Source: Clostridia bacterium (lineage in GTDB: Bacteria > Bacillota > Clostridia > Oscillospirales > CAG-272). From it: 53,374 nt of DNA. Shown in pieces: positions 14,265-21,931 of the stretch. Where the stretch lies: the NCBI GenBank assembly GCA_017450945.1, contig JAFSSP010000005.1:1-53374 (forward strand), read 5' to 3'. The translations under genes were made by a program, and so were the position numbers. Within the stretch, counting starts at the first letter, position 1, and each line of letters opens with the position of its first letter. The notes under the pieces were generated by a model. That model saw only the letters and a list, made by a program, of their open reading frames with translations. It had not been told where the DNA came from and ran no database searches.

Positions 14265-14326
14265 AAGTTTCCCTTTCATTTTCTAAAAGAAAAATTGCGC
14301 TGTTTAATGTGAAAATTTCAAATATT

Positions 14327-14357
14327 TTGACACAAGCGCCGCAATCTATGCTAAAAT
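14327..14357 (+). promoter_or_regulatory. Candidate promoter for the membrane protein-HAD pair
   Basis: TTGACA (14327-14332) and TAAAAT (14352-14357) with a 19-nt spacer, longer than ideal; ATGC just before the -10 may compensate. Confidence 0.5.
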
Positions 14358-14386
14358 AGAAAAAACGATAAAAGGGGAGGCAAAAA

Positions 14387-15022
14387 ATGAGGCGTCAATG
14401 GCAAAAATCCGAGCCCTATGTATTTTGCATGACCTTTTTACCGCTTGCGGCGAGCTTCCTTTTGCATAGTCTCCTTCTGACACCGCTTTATCTGACGCTT
14501 GCGAGCGACGTGAACTGGAATTCGACATTGTTTCCTACCGCAATCGATTACCTCCGGCTGTTCCTCGAATACGCCTTTTTCTGGCTTCTGTTCGCTTTTC
14601 TTGGCCGGACGATGGGGAAGTGGAATCCGCTTGCAATCATTCTGCCGGTAGTCCTTTCCTGCATTCTCCGTCAGAGCTTGGAACTGGTCATGGGATATGC
14701 CGTGATGGGGTTCCCAAGCTGGAGAGAGTTCTGCGAAGAGGAGCTGACCGATACGCTTTTGCAGCTTTTGCTTGACGCGCTTTTGATCGCGGCGGCAGCC
14801 CTGTTTGTGAAGATTATCAAGAATCAAAAGTTCCAAACCCTCTTGCTTGCCGCGCTTCCGGTCTTGTTCCAGATCGTTTTTTTGACGATTGCCGCCCTGT
14901 CGCTCGGATACAATCGCAGAGCCTATCTTTTTGATTTAGTCGTTCACATTGTATGCTTTTTTGCGGGATTCGGTGTCATTTTTGCCTGGAACCATTTGTT
15001 GAGAAAGGAGAAGAGGTCATGA
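14387..15022 (+). CDS. Unknown integral membrane protein
   Basis: 211 residues with about six hydrophobic segments (roughly 13-38, 55-75, 80-102, 119-142, 148-170, 178-200). I do not recognise a family. Charged loops are short, apart from the FPSWREFCEEELTD segment between helices 3 and 4. A basic C-terminus (LLRKEKRS) suggests it lies inside the cell. AAAGGGGAGG precedes the ATG. Its stop overlaps the start of the HAD phosphatase gene (ATGA), so the two are translationally coupled and may act together, but nothing in the sequence says how. Confidence 0.8.
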   Translation: MRRQWQKSEPYVFCMTFLPLAASFLLHSLLLTPLYLTLASDVNWNSTLFPTAIDYLRLFLEYAFFWLLFAFLGRTMGKWNPLAIILPVVLSCILRQSLELVMGYAVMGFPSWREFCEEELTDTLLQLLLDALLIAAAALFVKIIKNQKFQTLLLAALPVLFQIVFLTIAALSLGYNRRAYLFDLVVHIVCFFAGFGVIFAWNHLLRKEKRS

Positions 15023-15672
15023 AAAAACAATACGATACCATCCTGTTTGATCTGGATGGAACGCTGCTCGATAACGATGCCTCCTTTGCAAGAGCTTTCC
15101 GGGTGATGAAAATGCTTTATCCCGAGACCTTTTCCCAGAACGTCGCGTTTGATCTTGCCGGCATGATCGATCTCTACAAACATCACAAGCCGAACCCGGA
15201 GGGCTATCTGTCCGAGTATTGTCAAAAGACCGGTTGGGTGTTGGAACGCCGTCCGGAGGCTTTTGTGTCCTTTTGGTTCGGGCTTTATCTCGATTATCCC
15301 GTGCTTTATCCCGAAGCGCTTCCGCTTCTTCGCTATCTGAAAGAAAAGAACTACAAGCTTGGGATCGTGACCAATGGAAACACCCTGACGCAGAGTCGCA
15401 AGTTGCGCTCCTGCGGGGTAGACGATCTTGTGGAGGTCAGCATCATTTCGGATTCGGTCGGGGTAGCCAAACCAAGTCCCGGAATCTATTACATTGCACT
15501 GGAACGTCTGCAGGCAAAAGCCGAGAATGCGCTCTTTGTCGGCAACAATCCGGATACCGATATTCTCGGCGCTATCAACGCGGGCGTGGATTCCTTTTTT
15601 ATTCCCGGCAGAACGCTGACGCAAACGCCTACCTATATCGGTGAGCTCAAAGAGCTGTTTCAACTTTTATAA
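15019..15672 (+). CDS. HAD-superfamily hydrolase (YjjG-like nucleotidase group)
   Basis: 217 residues. HAD motif I DLDGTLLDND (DxDGT, about 10-19), motif II IVTNG (about 114-118), motif III Lys in VAKPSPGIY, motif IV GNNPDTDILGAINAG. The cap is alpha-helical (C1, about 20-95). Sequence arrangement resembles pyrimidine 5'-nucleotidase YjjG, which dephosphorylates dUMP or dTMP and non-canonical nucleotides, but HAD substrates cannot be assigned from motifs alone. The start ATG overlaps the previous stop. A weak hairpin (GGCGCG/CGCGCC) at about 15690-15712 follows. Confidence 0.85.
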   Translation: MKKQYDTILFDLDGTLLDNDASFARAFRVMKMLYPETFSQNVAFDLAGMIDLYKHHKPNPEGYLSEYCQKTGWVLERRPEAFVSFWFGLYLDYPVLYPEALPLLRYLKEKNYKLGIVTNGNTLTQSRKLRSCGVDDLVEVSIISDSVGVAKPSPGIYYIALERLQAKAENALFVGNNPDTDILGAINAGVDSFFIPGRTLTQTPTYIGELKELFQLL

Positions 15673-15763
15673 CCCAAGTGCAAGAGGGGCGCGGCAAAAA
15701 ATGGTCGCGCCTGTCTGTTAAAGGAAAATTCCTTGCAAATTTGATATTTTTCCGACTTTGCTC

Positions 15764-15792
15764 TTGAAAAACAGGAATTTGCATGATATACT
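15764..15792 (+). promoter_or_regulatory. Promoter of the DUF3592-STAS-PP2C operon
   Basis: TTGAAA (15764-15769), 17-nt spacer, TATACT (15787-15792). Confidence 0.8.
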
Positions 15793-15829
15793 AACCATAT
15801 ATGATTTTCGGAGAAAGGAACTATGAAAA

Positions 15830-16849
15830 ATGTCTGTTGAAAACAAAGTTGCAAGAGTGATGAGAAATTCCGGCCCTGCGAGATTTTTTGTGCCTGCAGG
15901 AATTGTTTTGATTCTTTTCGGAATCCTTCTTTTCGCGTTTAACACAAATAACTATATCGAGACTTCCGGCCTTGTCCTTGAAGTGACCGAAAGCGTGAAC
16001 ACAGAAGATCGTTCGACGCAGTACGATGTCAAAGTTTCCTATACGGTCGACGGTAAGACCTATATCGGCGACTTTTCCGGCCTTTCTCATCAATATCAGG
16101 TTGGGGAGGCGTTTACGGTTCTTTATGATCCCGCAAGCCCGAATAAAGCGACCAATTCCAAAACCCCGAGCTTCGTCGGCCCGATCGTGATTGGCGTCGG
16201 CGTTCTGGTGGTGATCTACGGCATTTATGCAACCGTCAAAGCTTTCAAAAAAAGCAAGGCGCTTGATCGCGGGGTTCCTGCGGGAGCAGACGTAAACTTT
16301 GATGGCTTCAAAACAGCTCCGGACGTCACCGAGTATTATTTTCGCTTTGACGGACATTCCCTTAAGCCGGGATATCTCATTGAGGACGCCGGGCGGAATA
16401 TTCTGTTCGAGGGCAAAATGGCAAAGCAGGCGCTCGTTGGAGCCCGTAGTTTTGAATTTGTGAATCATGTCACCGGAAGCACCGCGGAACATGCCGTTGG
16501 CCATACCATGACGCAGACCTACAATGACGAAACCTTCTTTGCAAAGTCCTGGTTTAAGTTCGACGGCAAGAATGTCTGGGACGTCATCCATGAGAAGGGA
16601 ATTCGCATTTCGACCGATCTGCACAGCAAATTCCCGTACTGCATTTATGATGTAACGCAAAACGGCGCCGCTTTTGCGCGGATTGAAAGCAGCAGCATTT
16701 ATGTCCATGAAGACGAGGAAGCGGAGCACAAGCTCATTGTCCCGACCGGGAATATGTACTATCGTTTCTGGACCGACTCCAAGGATTTTGAATCCTTGTT
16801 TTTGACGATTTTTGCCATTTCCGAAACCGAACAGACTGTTGTAGAATAA
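15830..16849 (+). CDS. DUF3592-like two-helix membrane protein
   Basis: 339 residues. Membrane helix at about 19-38, an extracytoplasmic domain (about 40-105) with the DUF3592-type features SYTVDGKTYIGDFSG and VGEAFTVLYDPASPNKA, a second helix (about 114-134), then a cytoplasmic beta-rich region (about 150-335) of no recognised family that resembles a lipid-scramblase or LURP-like layout (YYFRFDGHSLKPGYLIEDAG). The ATG at 15830 is used because an ATG 7 nt earlier leads to an immediate stop. The STAS gene starts 35 nt downstream, so it shares a transcript with the partner-switch genes and could be the membrane input of that system; this is inference from context. Confidence 0.75.
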   Translation: MSVENKVARVMRNSGPARFFVPAGIVLILFGILLFAFNTNNYIETSGLVLEVTESVNTEDRSTQYDVKVSYTVDGKTYIGDFSGLSHQYQVGEAFTVLYDPASPNKATNSKTPSFVGPIVIGVGVLVVIYGIYATVKAFKKSKALDRGVPAGADVNFDGFKTAPDVTEYYFRFDGHSLKPGYLIEDAGRNILFEGKMAKQALVGARSFEFVNHVTGSTAEHAVGHTMTQTYNDETFFAKSWFKFDGKNVWDVIHEKGIRISTDLHSKFPYCIYDVTQNGAAFARIESSSIYVHEDEEAEHKLIVPTGNMYYRFWTDSKDFESLFLTIFAISETEQTVVE

Positions 16850-16883
16850 CGCAGAATAAACTCTTTTATCGAGGAGGACTACT

Positions 16884-17180
16884 ATGAACATTACTCAATC
16901 TGCCATAAACGGCAAAACCGTGCTGGCTCCCGAAGGACGGCTTGATACGGTATCAGCTCCCGAACTGGAAAAGGTTGTAAAAGACGTGATTCCAACGACC
17001 GACGAACTGGTGCTTGATCTTGCAAAGCTCGATTATATTTCCTCCGCAGGACTTCGCATTCTGCTTTCTGCGCAGAAAGCCATGATGACAAAAGGCGGCA
17101 TGACGGTTTGCAACGTCAATGAGACCATTCTTGAAATCTTTGAAGTGACCGGCTTTTCGGATATCCTGACGATCGTGTGA
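16884..17180 (+). CDS. STAS-domain anti-sigma factor antagonist (RsbV/SpoIIAA-like)
   Basis: 98 residues, a single STAS domain. In partner switching the unphosphorylated form binds an RsbW-type kinase and frees its target; a PP2C phosphatase reactivates it. The regulatory serine lies in LDYISSAGLRILLS (Ser53 or Ser54). The phosphate-loop region PEGRLDTVSAPELE and C-terminal FEVTGFSDILTIV are typical. GGAGG precedes the ATG. The stop overlaps the start region of the phosphatase gene, so enzyme and substrate are made together. The STAS domain of the fusion protein at 21.9 kb carries the same YISSAGLR motif, so the two STAS domains may share the phosphatase. Confidence 0.93.
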   Translation: MNITQSAINGKTVLAPEGRLDTVSAPELEKVVKDVIPTTDELVLDLAKLDYISSAGLRILLSAQKAMMTKGGMTVCNVNETILEIFEVTGFSDILTIV

Positions 17181-18664
17181 TGAAAATGGAAAAAGAAAAA
17201 AAGTCTTTTTGGAAGAAATTACGCGATAAGCTGACGCCAGACCTTATGTTCCATGAGACCGAGGTGCAGGCGAACCGCCTCGGCTTTCTGATGCTGTTAT
17301 GCAGCGGAATCATCCTGGTTCTCATCCTCATTCTGGTCGAAACCGGAATTTTCCCTTTGCAGGGAGATTTCATGAGGGCTGCAATCATTCGCTCCCTCAT
17401 TGAGATCACGGCTCTGCTCGTTTTCTGCAAAATCGTCAAGTACGACGCCTGGTGGCTTAAACCGCTTCTCATCGTCGGCATGGTGATCGTCTATGCGCTC
17501 CTTGACAGTATGCTCACCCACAAGGCCGCCATTCTGATGGTTCTTCCTGTGGTCTTCAGCAGCCGCTATTTTTCGCGCAGACTGACGGTGTTTACATCGC
17601 TGTTTACAACGGTTATCTTTATCTTTTCCGCCTATTGGGGCGCAACGCACGGTTTTATCAACCTCAACATCGTCACGATGGAGGAAGGTACCAGAATGGT
17701 CGCAACCGGAGGATTCCTCGGCGACGCGGTTCAGAACGTGCTCAACCTGGATCCGGCTGCGGGCAACAAAATGCTCATCGTAAACACCTTGCTTTACGAT
17801 TATCTTCCCAGATGGCTCATGTTTTCCATCGTGTCTGTGATCAGTTGCAACATTGCCCGCAAAGGGCGCGACATGGTGGTGACCCAGCACGAAAAAGACG
17901 TCAAGGGCGCGCGAATCGAGTCAGAACTCAATTTGGCTACCCGTATTCAGGCCGATATGCTTCCGAATATCTATCCGGCGTTTCCGGATCGAAAAGAGTT
18001 TGACATCTATGCGACGATGGATCCTGCCAAAGAGGTTGGCGGCGATTTCTACGACTTTTTCCTCATCGACAAGGATCATCTTTGCATGGTGATGGCCGAC
18101 GTCTCCGGAAAAGGCGTTCCTGCGGCGCTCTTTATGATGGCATCAAAGATCATTCTCGCCAACAACGCCATGATGGGGAAGAGCCCGGCGCAGATTTTGA
18201 CCGACACCAATGAGGCGATTTGTGCGAACAACCGCGAGGAGATGTTTGTCACGGTCTGGCTCGGCATTCTGGAAATTTCCACCGGCAAATTGACCGCGGC
18301 CAACGCAGGGCATGAGTATCCGGTCGTCAAAGATGCCGACGGTTCCTATGAGATCTATAAGGACAAGCACGGCTTTGTGATCGGCGGTATGCCCGGTGCT
18401 CGCTACAAAGAGTATGAGCTTATACTGAAACCGGGATCAAGACTGTTCCTTTATACCGACGGCGTTCCGGAAGCAACCGATGCCGATGGGAATATGTTTG
18501 GTGCAGACCGGATGGTCGAAGCGCTTAAAGCGATCGATCCTTCTGCCGATCCGAGTGTGACCTTGAAGGCGATTCGCGCGGCGGTAGACGGCTTTGTCAA
18601 AGACGCCGAGCAGTTTGATGATATTACCATGCTCAATCTTGAATACAAGGGCGATCTTTCATAA
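17180..18664 (+). CDS. Membrane-bound PP2C phosphatase (RsbU/SpoIIE-type)
   Basis: 494 residues. An N-terminal cytoplasmic stub is followed by about six membrane helices (about 35-230), a short coiled connector (about 232-260, HEKDVKGARIESELNLATRI) and a C-terminal PP2C_SIG domain (about 260-494). Metal and catalytic motifs: PAKEVGGDFYDFF, MVMADVSGKGVPAALFM, LTAANAGHEYPVV, LFLYTDGVPEATDADG and EQFDDITMLNLEY. Such phosphatases dephosphorylate the serine of STAS antagonists. The ATG at 17180 overlaps the STAS stop; GTG 17177 and ATG 17186 are alternatives. The membrane part lacks a recognisable sensor domain. It ends at a strong terminator facing the P-type ATPase gene. Confidence 0.93.
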   Translation: MKMEKEKKSFWKKLRDKLTPDLMFHETEVQANRLGFLMLLCSGIILVLILILVETGIFPLQGDFMRAAIIRSLIEITALLVFCKIVKYDAWWLKPLLIVGMVIVYALLDSMLTHKAAILMVLPVVFSSRYFSRRLTVFTSLFTTVIFIFSAYWGATHGFINLNIVTMEEGTRMVATGGFLGDAVQNVLNLDPAAGNKMLIVNTLLYDYLPRWLMFSIVSVISCNIARKGRDMVVTQHEKDVKGARIESELNLATRIQADMLPNIYPAFPDRKEFDIYATMDPAKEVGGDFYDFFLIDKDHLCMVMADVSGKGVPAALFMMASKIILANNAMMGKSPAQILTDTNEAICANNREEMFVTVWLGILEISTGKLTAANAGHEYPVVKDADGSYEIYKDKHGFVIGGMPGARYKEYELILKPGSRLFLYTDGVPEATDADGNMFGADRMVEALKAIDPSADPSVTLKAIRAAVDGFVKDAEQFDDITMLNLEYKGDLS

Positions 18665-18672
18665 TATCGAAA

Positions 18673-18714
18673 AAAAGAACGGCGCACCGCATGACTGCGG
18701 TACGCCGTTCTTTT
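18673..18714. terminator. Bidirectional terminator
   Basis: AAAAGAACGGCG (18673-18684) pairs with CGCCGTTCTTTT (18703-18714), with an inner ACCGC/GCGGT stem. It separates the converging phosphatase and ATPase genes. Confidence 0.9.
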
Positions 18715-18721
18715 ATGAAAT

Positions 18722-21700
18722 TCAAAGCTCTCTCGGTTTGGCAAGGCCGAGGTCGTAACGGATCTGAACGATCAGGGCGCCAATGATGTAGGAAAGCGTT
18801 GCAACGAGGATAAAGAGGTTATCCATCGACAGAAGCAGGTTGTTCGTCTTGGCAATCACGGCGTTGGAAAGGATCATGTTTGTAACCGTAAGGACAAGAA
18901 GCGTACAGGCTGATGCAAATGCGATCTTGATCATCCGCTTGGTCGGATCCTTCCAGGTCTTGTAACCGATATATCCGATGACAAGATACAGAAGAACGAA
19001 GATGGAATTTAAGAAGATGGAAACGCCGGTACCCACCCGGAATTTGTCGCTGATCTCAATGATCGATGTGGGGGAGGCCGAGGAAATTGCTTCTACGGCT
19101 GAGAGCAGGGCGTGCAGGATGAGAACGAATCCGGAAGAGAGAAGCAGTCTGCGGCCGATGCGGAAATCCCGGTTCTTTTTCACATCTTTTCCGTAGTTCT
19201 TCCGGTTGTGGTTTTCAATCGCAAAGCGGAGCAGGATATAGATTGGGACCGCAACGTAGAGGAAGAGTCGAAGAATCACAAAGTTGTCGCGATCCGAAAA
19301 GAGTTCCCGGACAACGTCGGAGCGTTGCGGGTGGAACATTTGCTGAATGAGCGGGGAATTGAAAATCGTTTCTCCGGCCGAGGCGTTATAGGCGAGCATA
19401 TCCGGTCCGATCGTCCGTCCGCCGATGTAAGCGGAAGGCAGGAGGAGTCCCAAGAAGATGAAAATTCCGGTGAGCGCCGCCATGACAAATACGCGGTATT
19501 TGTTGAAAGGCAGGCACATTGCAAAGACAACGACAAAGCCGGACAGCGTCAATAGCAATGTCATCATGGTTCTGAGGTTCTGCGCCGAAATGAGCGGGGA
19601 ATATCCTAAAACAATCGGCAGTTGATAAAGCAGAACGGGAAGGAAGATCCCGCAAAAAGCAAGCGTTCCCGCGGCAACTGCCTGGGTGAGGATGTTTTGC
19701 ATGAAAGAGCCTTTGATTGGTTTGCGTACCCGTTCGATCGAAAGGAGAAATCCGCCGGTTCCGATCACGGTCGCTTCCAGCATGTAGAGGTTTTCAACCG
19801 CGAGGTTCATTTGTCCTTTTGCAAAGGGGATCATGGCAAAGGCAAAGATGAAGACCGCGACAGCTTTCATCAGGTAGAGAACCGCTGTTTTTTGAATGTT
19901 GCTGATGACTCTCCGTCCTTCGCCGACCACGTCTTTGAGGTGCGAAAAATCATTGTCGAGCAGCACGACGTCCGAGCAGGATTTTGCCGCGTCGGTCGCT
20001 TTGGCAAAGGTGATCGAGCTGTTGGCTTTGCGGAGCGCCAGAATATCGTTGACGCCGTCGCCGGTCATGGCGACCTTGTGGCCTTTTTCCTGAAGGGCTA
20101 TGACGAGCGCCTCTTTTTGCTCGGGCGTTACCCGTGCAAAAACGGTATAATCTTCTACCAGATCCGGGATCTCTTCAAGAGAGACGCCCTCGAGAGAGAT
20201 GTAGCGGTCGGCAAACTTGATGCCGCACTGTTCGGCGATTTTGGAAACGGTCAGGGGGTTGTCGCCCGAAATGACCTTGACCGTTACGCCGTTTTCGCGG
20301 AAGAATTTGAGCGTATCCGGCGCCGTATCGCGGATGTGGTCTTCAATGACAAAGAATGCAACCAGAGCGCCGTCAAGTGTGAGCGCGATCACGCGCTTGC
20401 CTTCTTTTGCGCAGTCGGCGGCAAAGGAAAGTCGTTCATCTTCTTTGGAAAGCAGATATTCGGGTGCGCCCATGAGAAGCCGCTTGCCGTCCTGATAGAC
20501 AAGCCCCGAATATTTGACCGCGCTGGAGAAGGGGATCTTTTCGGCGTATTCGGCATGCTCGTCAAGACCGAATCTTTGGTAGATGGCTTCGGCCGTGGCA
20601 TTGCGCTCTCCCTGAGCGGCCATGAGTGCTCTTGCGTGCCGCTCGACCTCTTCCATCGGGACAAAGGCTTTGACGTCGGCCACCTTCATGGTGCCGTCGG
20701 TAAGCGTTCCGGTTTTGTCAAGGCAAATGACGTCCACGCGCGAGAGGTTTTCAAGCGAATAAAGCTCTTGAATGAGCGTTTGCTTTTTGGTCAGTTGCGC
20801 GATCGAGATCATAAGCGCGACCGAAGAGGTCAGCACAAGACCGGAGGGGATCATACCGATCCCACAGGTGCCGGACGTGATCACAATGAGCGCCCAGGAG
20901 ACAGGATTGTTTATGGTCAGCGTCATGCCGTCCCAGATCGAGGGATCGTTTCCGGTTTGGGAAATCTTAATGACCATCGTAATGATGACGGTTGCAATGA
21001 CGAATCCGAGCAACACGGTAAGGATTTTGATGATCCGCATAATGGAGGTCATCAGCTCGGACTTGTGGCGCGAACCGCTCTTGACGCGTTTGGTCAGCTC
21101 TGCGGCATAGGTATCATTGCCGACCGCGACCGCATAGCAGTGCGCTTCGCCGACGACGATTGCAGAACCGGAAAGGATCTTGTCGCCCACGCATTTTTTG
21201 ACGTGGTCGGCTTCACCGGTGAGCATCGATTCATCCACATATACTTCGCCGGATAAGACCTCAAGATCGGCCGAGGCCTGGTCTCCGGCAGATACCAGAA
21301 CGATATCGTCAAGCACAATGCTTGCGGCGTCGATCGATTGGACTTTGCCGTCGCGCAGGACTTTTGCCTTTGTTTCGGTCACGATGCGGAGCTTTTTGAT
21401 CACGCTGAGACTTTTGAGTTCCTGAAAGGACCCTATGACAACGTTGAGAATGGCCGGGATCAAAAACAGAAATTTGGAAAACCCGAAATAGTTGCCCGCA
21501 ACATCAGAATGTCCGGTTGCGTTCAAATAAATGATAAAGAAAATGAAAAGCGCGGCAATCGTCAAAAGAACAATGTTAAAAAAGGTAAACAGATTACCCG
21601 CAAGAATTTGCAGGATCCCTTTTTGGTTAGGGTCATCCGCTCGGTTGAAGTACCCCTTTTGGATGCGCTCTTCAACCTCTTTTTGCGTCAGCCCCTTGCT

Positions 21701-21751
21701 TTGATCCGGACGGATCCGGGAGAGCGGCGCCCGTTGGTTCTTTTTGCTCAT
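18722..21751 (-). CDS. Cation-translocating P-type ATPase (CtpE-like)
   Basis: 1009 residues. Phosphorylation motif ICLDKTGTLTDG, hinge MTGDGVNDILALRKANSSI, actuator motif MLTGEAD in place of the usual TGES, and the ion-site helix GMIPSGLVLTSS (PxGL; classic Ca2+ pumps have PEGL). At least ten membrane helices plus an extended C-terminal membrane region (about 800-1005). The arrangement resembles the CtpE-type group, for which Ca2+ uptake has been reported in mycobacteria; the ion here is not determined. AAGGAGG precedes the ATG, with a consensus promoter upstream. Divergent from the STAS-kinase-ATPase fusion gene. It interrupts the partner-switch genes on the opposite strand. Confidence 0.92.
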   Translation of the reverse strand: MSKKNQRAPLSRIRPDQSKGLTQKEVEERIQKGYFNRADDPNQKGILQILAGNLFTFFNIVLLTIAALFIFFIIYLNATGHSDVAGNYFGFSKFLFLIPAILNVVIGSFQELKSLSVIKKLRIVTETKAKVLRDGKVQSIDAASIVLDDIVLVSAGDQASADLEVLSGEVYVDESMLTGEADHVKKCVGDKILSGSAIVVGEAHCYAVAVGNDTYAAELTKRVKSGSRHKSELMTSIMRIIKILTVLLGFVIATVIITMVIKISQTGNDPSIWDGMTLTINNPVSWALIVITSGTCGIGMIPSGLVLTSSVALMISIAQLTKKQTLIQELYSLENLSRVDVICLDKTGTLTDGTMKVADVKAFVPMEEVERHARALMAAQGERNATAEAIYQRFGLDEHAEYAEKIPFSSAVKYSGLVYQDGKRLLMGAPEYLLSKEDERLSFAADCAKEGKRVIALTLDGALVAFFVIEDHIRDTAPDTLKFFRENGVTVKVISGDNPLTVSKIAEQCGIKFADRYISLEGVSLEEIPDLVEDYTVFARVTPEQKEALVIALQEKGHKVAMTGDGVNDILALRKANSSITFAKATDAAKSCSDVVLLDNDFSHLKDVVGEGRRVISNIQKTAVLYLMKAVAVFIFAFAMIPFAKGQMNLAVENLYMLEATVIGTGGFLLSIERVRKPIKGSFMQNILTQAVAAGTLAFCGIFLPVLLYQLPIVLGYSPLISAQNLRTMMTLLLTLSGFVVVFAMCLPFNKYRVFVMAALTGIFIFLGLLLPSAYIGGRTIGPDMLAYNASAGETIFNSPLIQQMFHPQRSDVVRELFSDRDNFVILRLFLYVAVPIYILLRFAIENHNRKNYGKDVKKNRDFRIGRRLLLSSGFVLILHALLSAVEAISSASPTSIIEISDKFRVGTGVSIFLNSIFVLLYLVIGYIGYKTWKDPTKRMIKIAFASACTLLVLTVTNMILSNAVIAKTNNLLLSMDNLFILVATLSYIIGALIVQIRYDLGLAKPREL

Positions 21752-21799
21752 GCGTGATTCCTCCTTGCAGAACTTTGAAAATCGGATTAAACAAAAAAT

Positions 21800-21828
21800 A
21801 TTATAGCATATTGTCCCTGGTAATGCAA
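21800..21828 (-). promoter_or_regulatory. Promoter of the P-type ATPase gene
   Basis: Minus strand TTGCAT (21828-21823), 17-nt spacer, TATAAT (21805-21800). Confidence 0.82.
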
Positions 21829-21865
21829 CCGTTTTGGACTTTTTTTACGGAAAAAGAAAAACAAG

Positions 21866-21894
21866 TTGAAAAAGCGTTCAGACCGTGCTATAAT
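21866..21894 (+). promoter_or_regulatory. Promoter of the STAS-kinase-ATPase fusion gene
   Basis: TTGAAA (21866-21871), 17-nt spacer, TATAAT (21889-21894). Confidence 0.85.
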
Positions 21895-21931
21895 ATAGAA
21901 AACCAATCTATTTTTTCATTTGGAGCGTATT

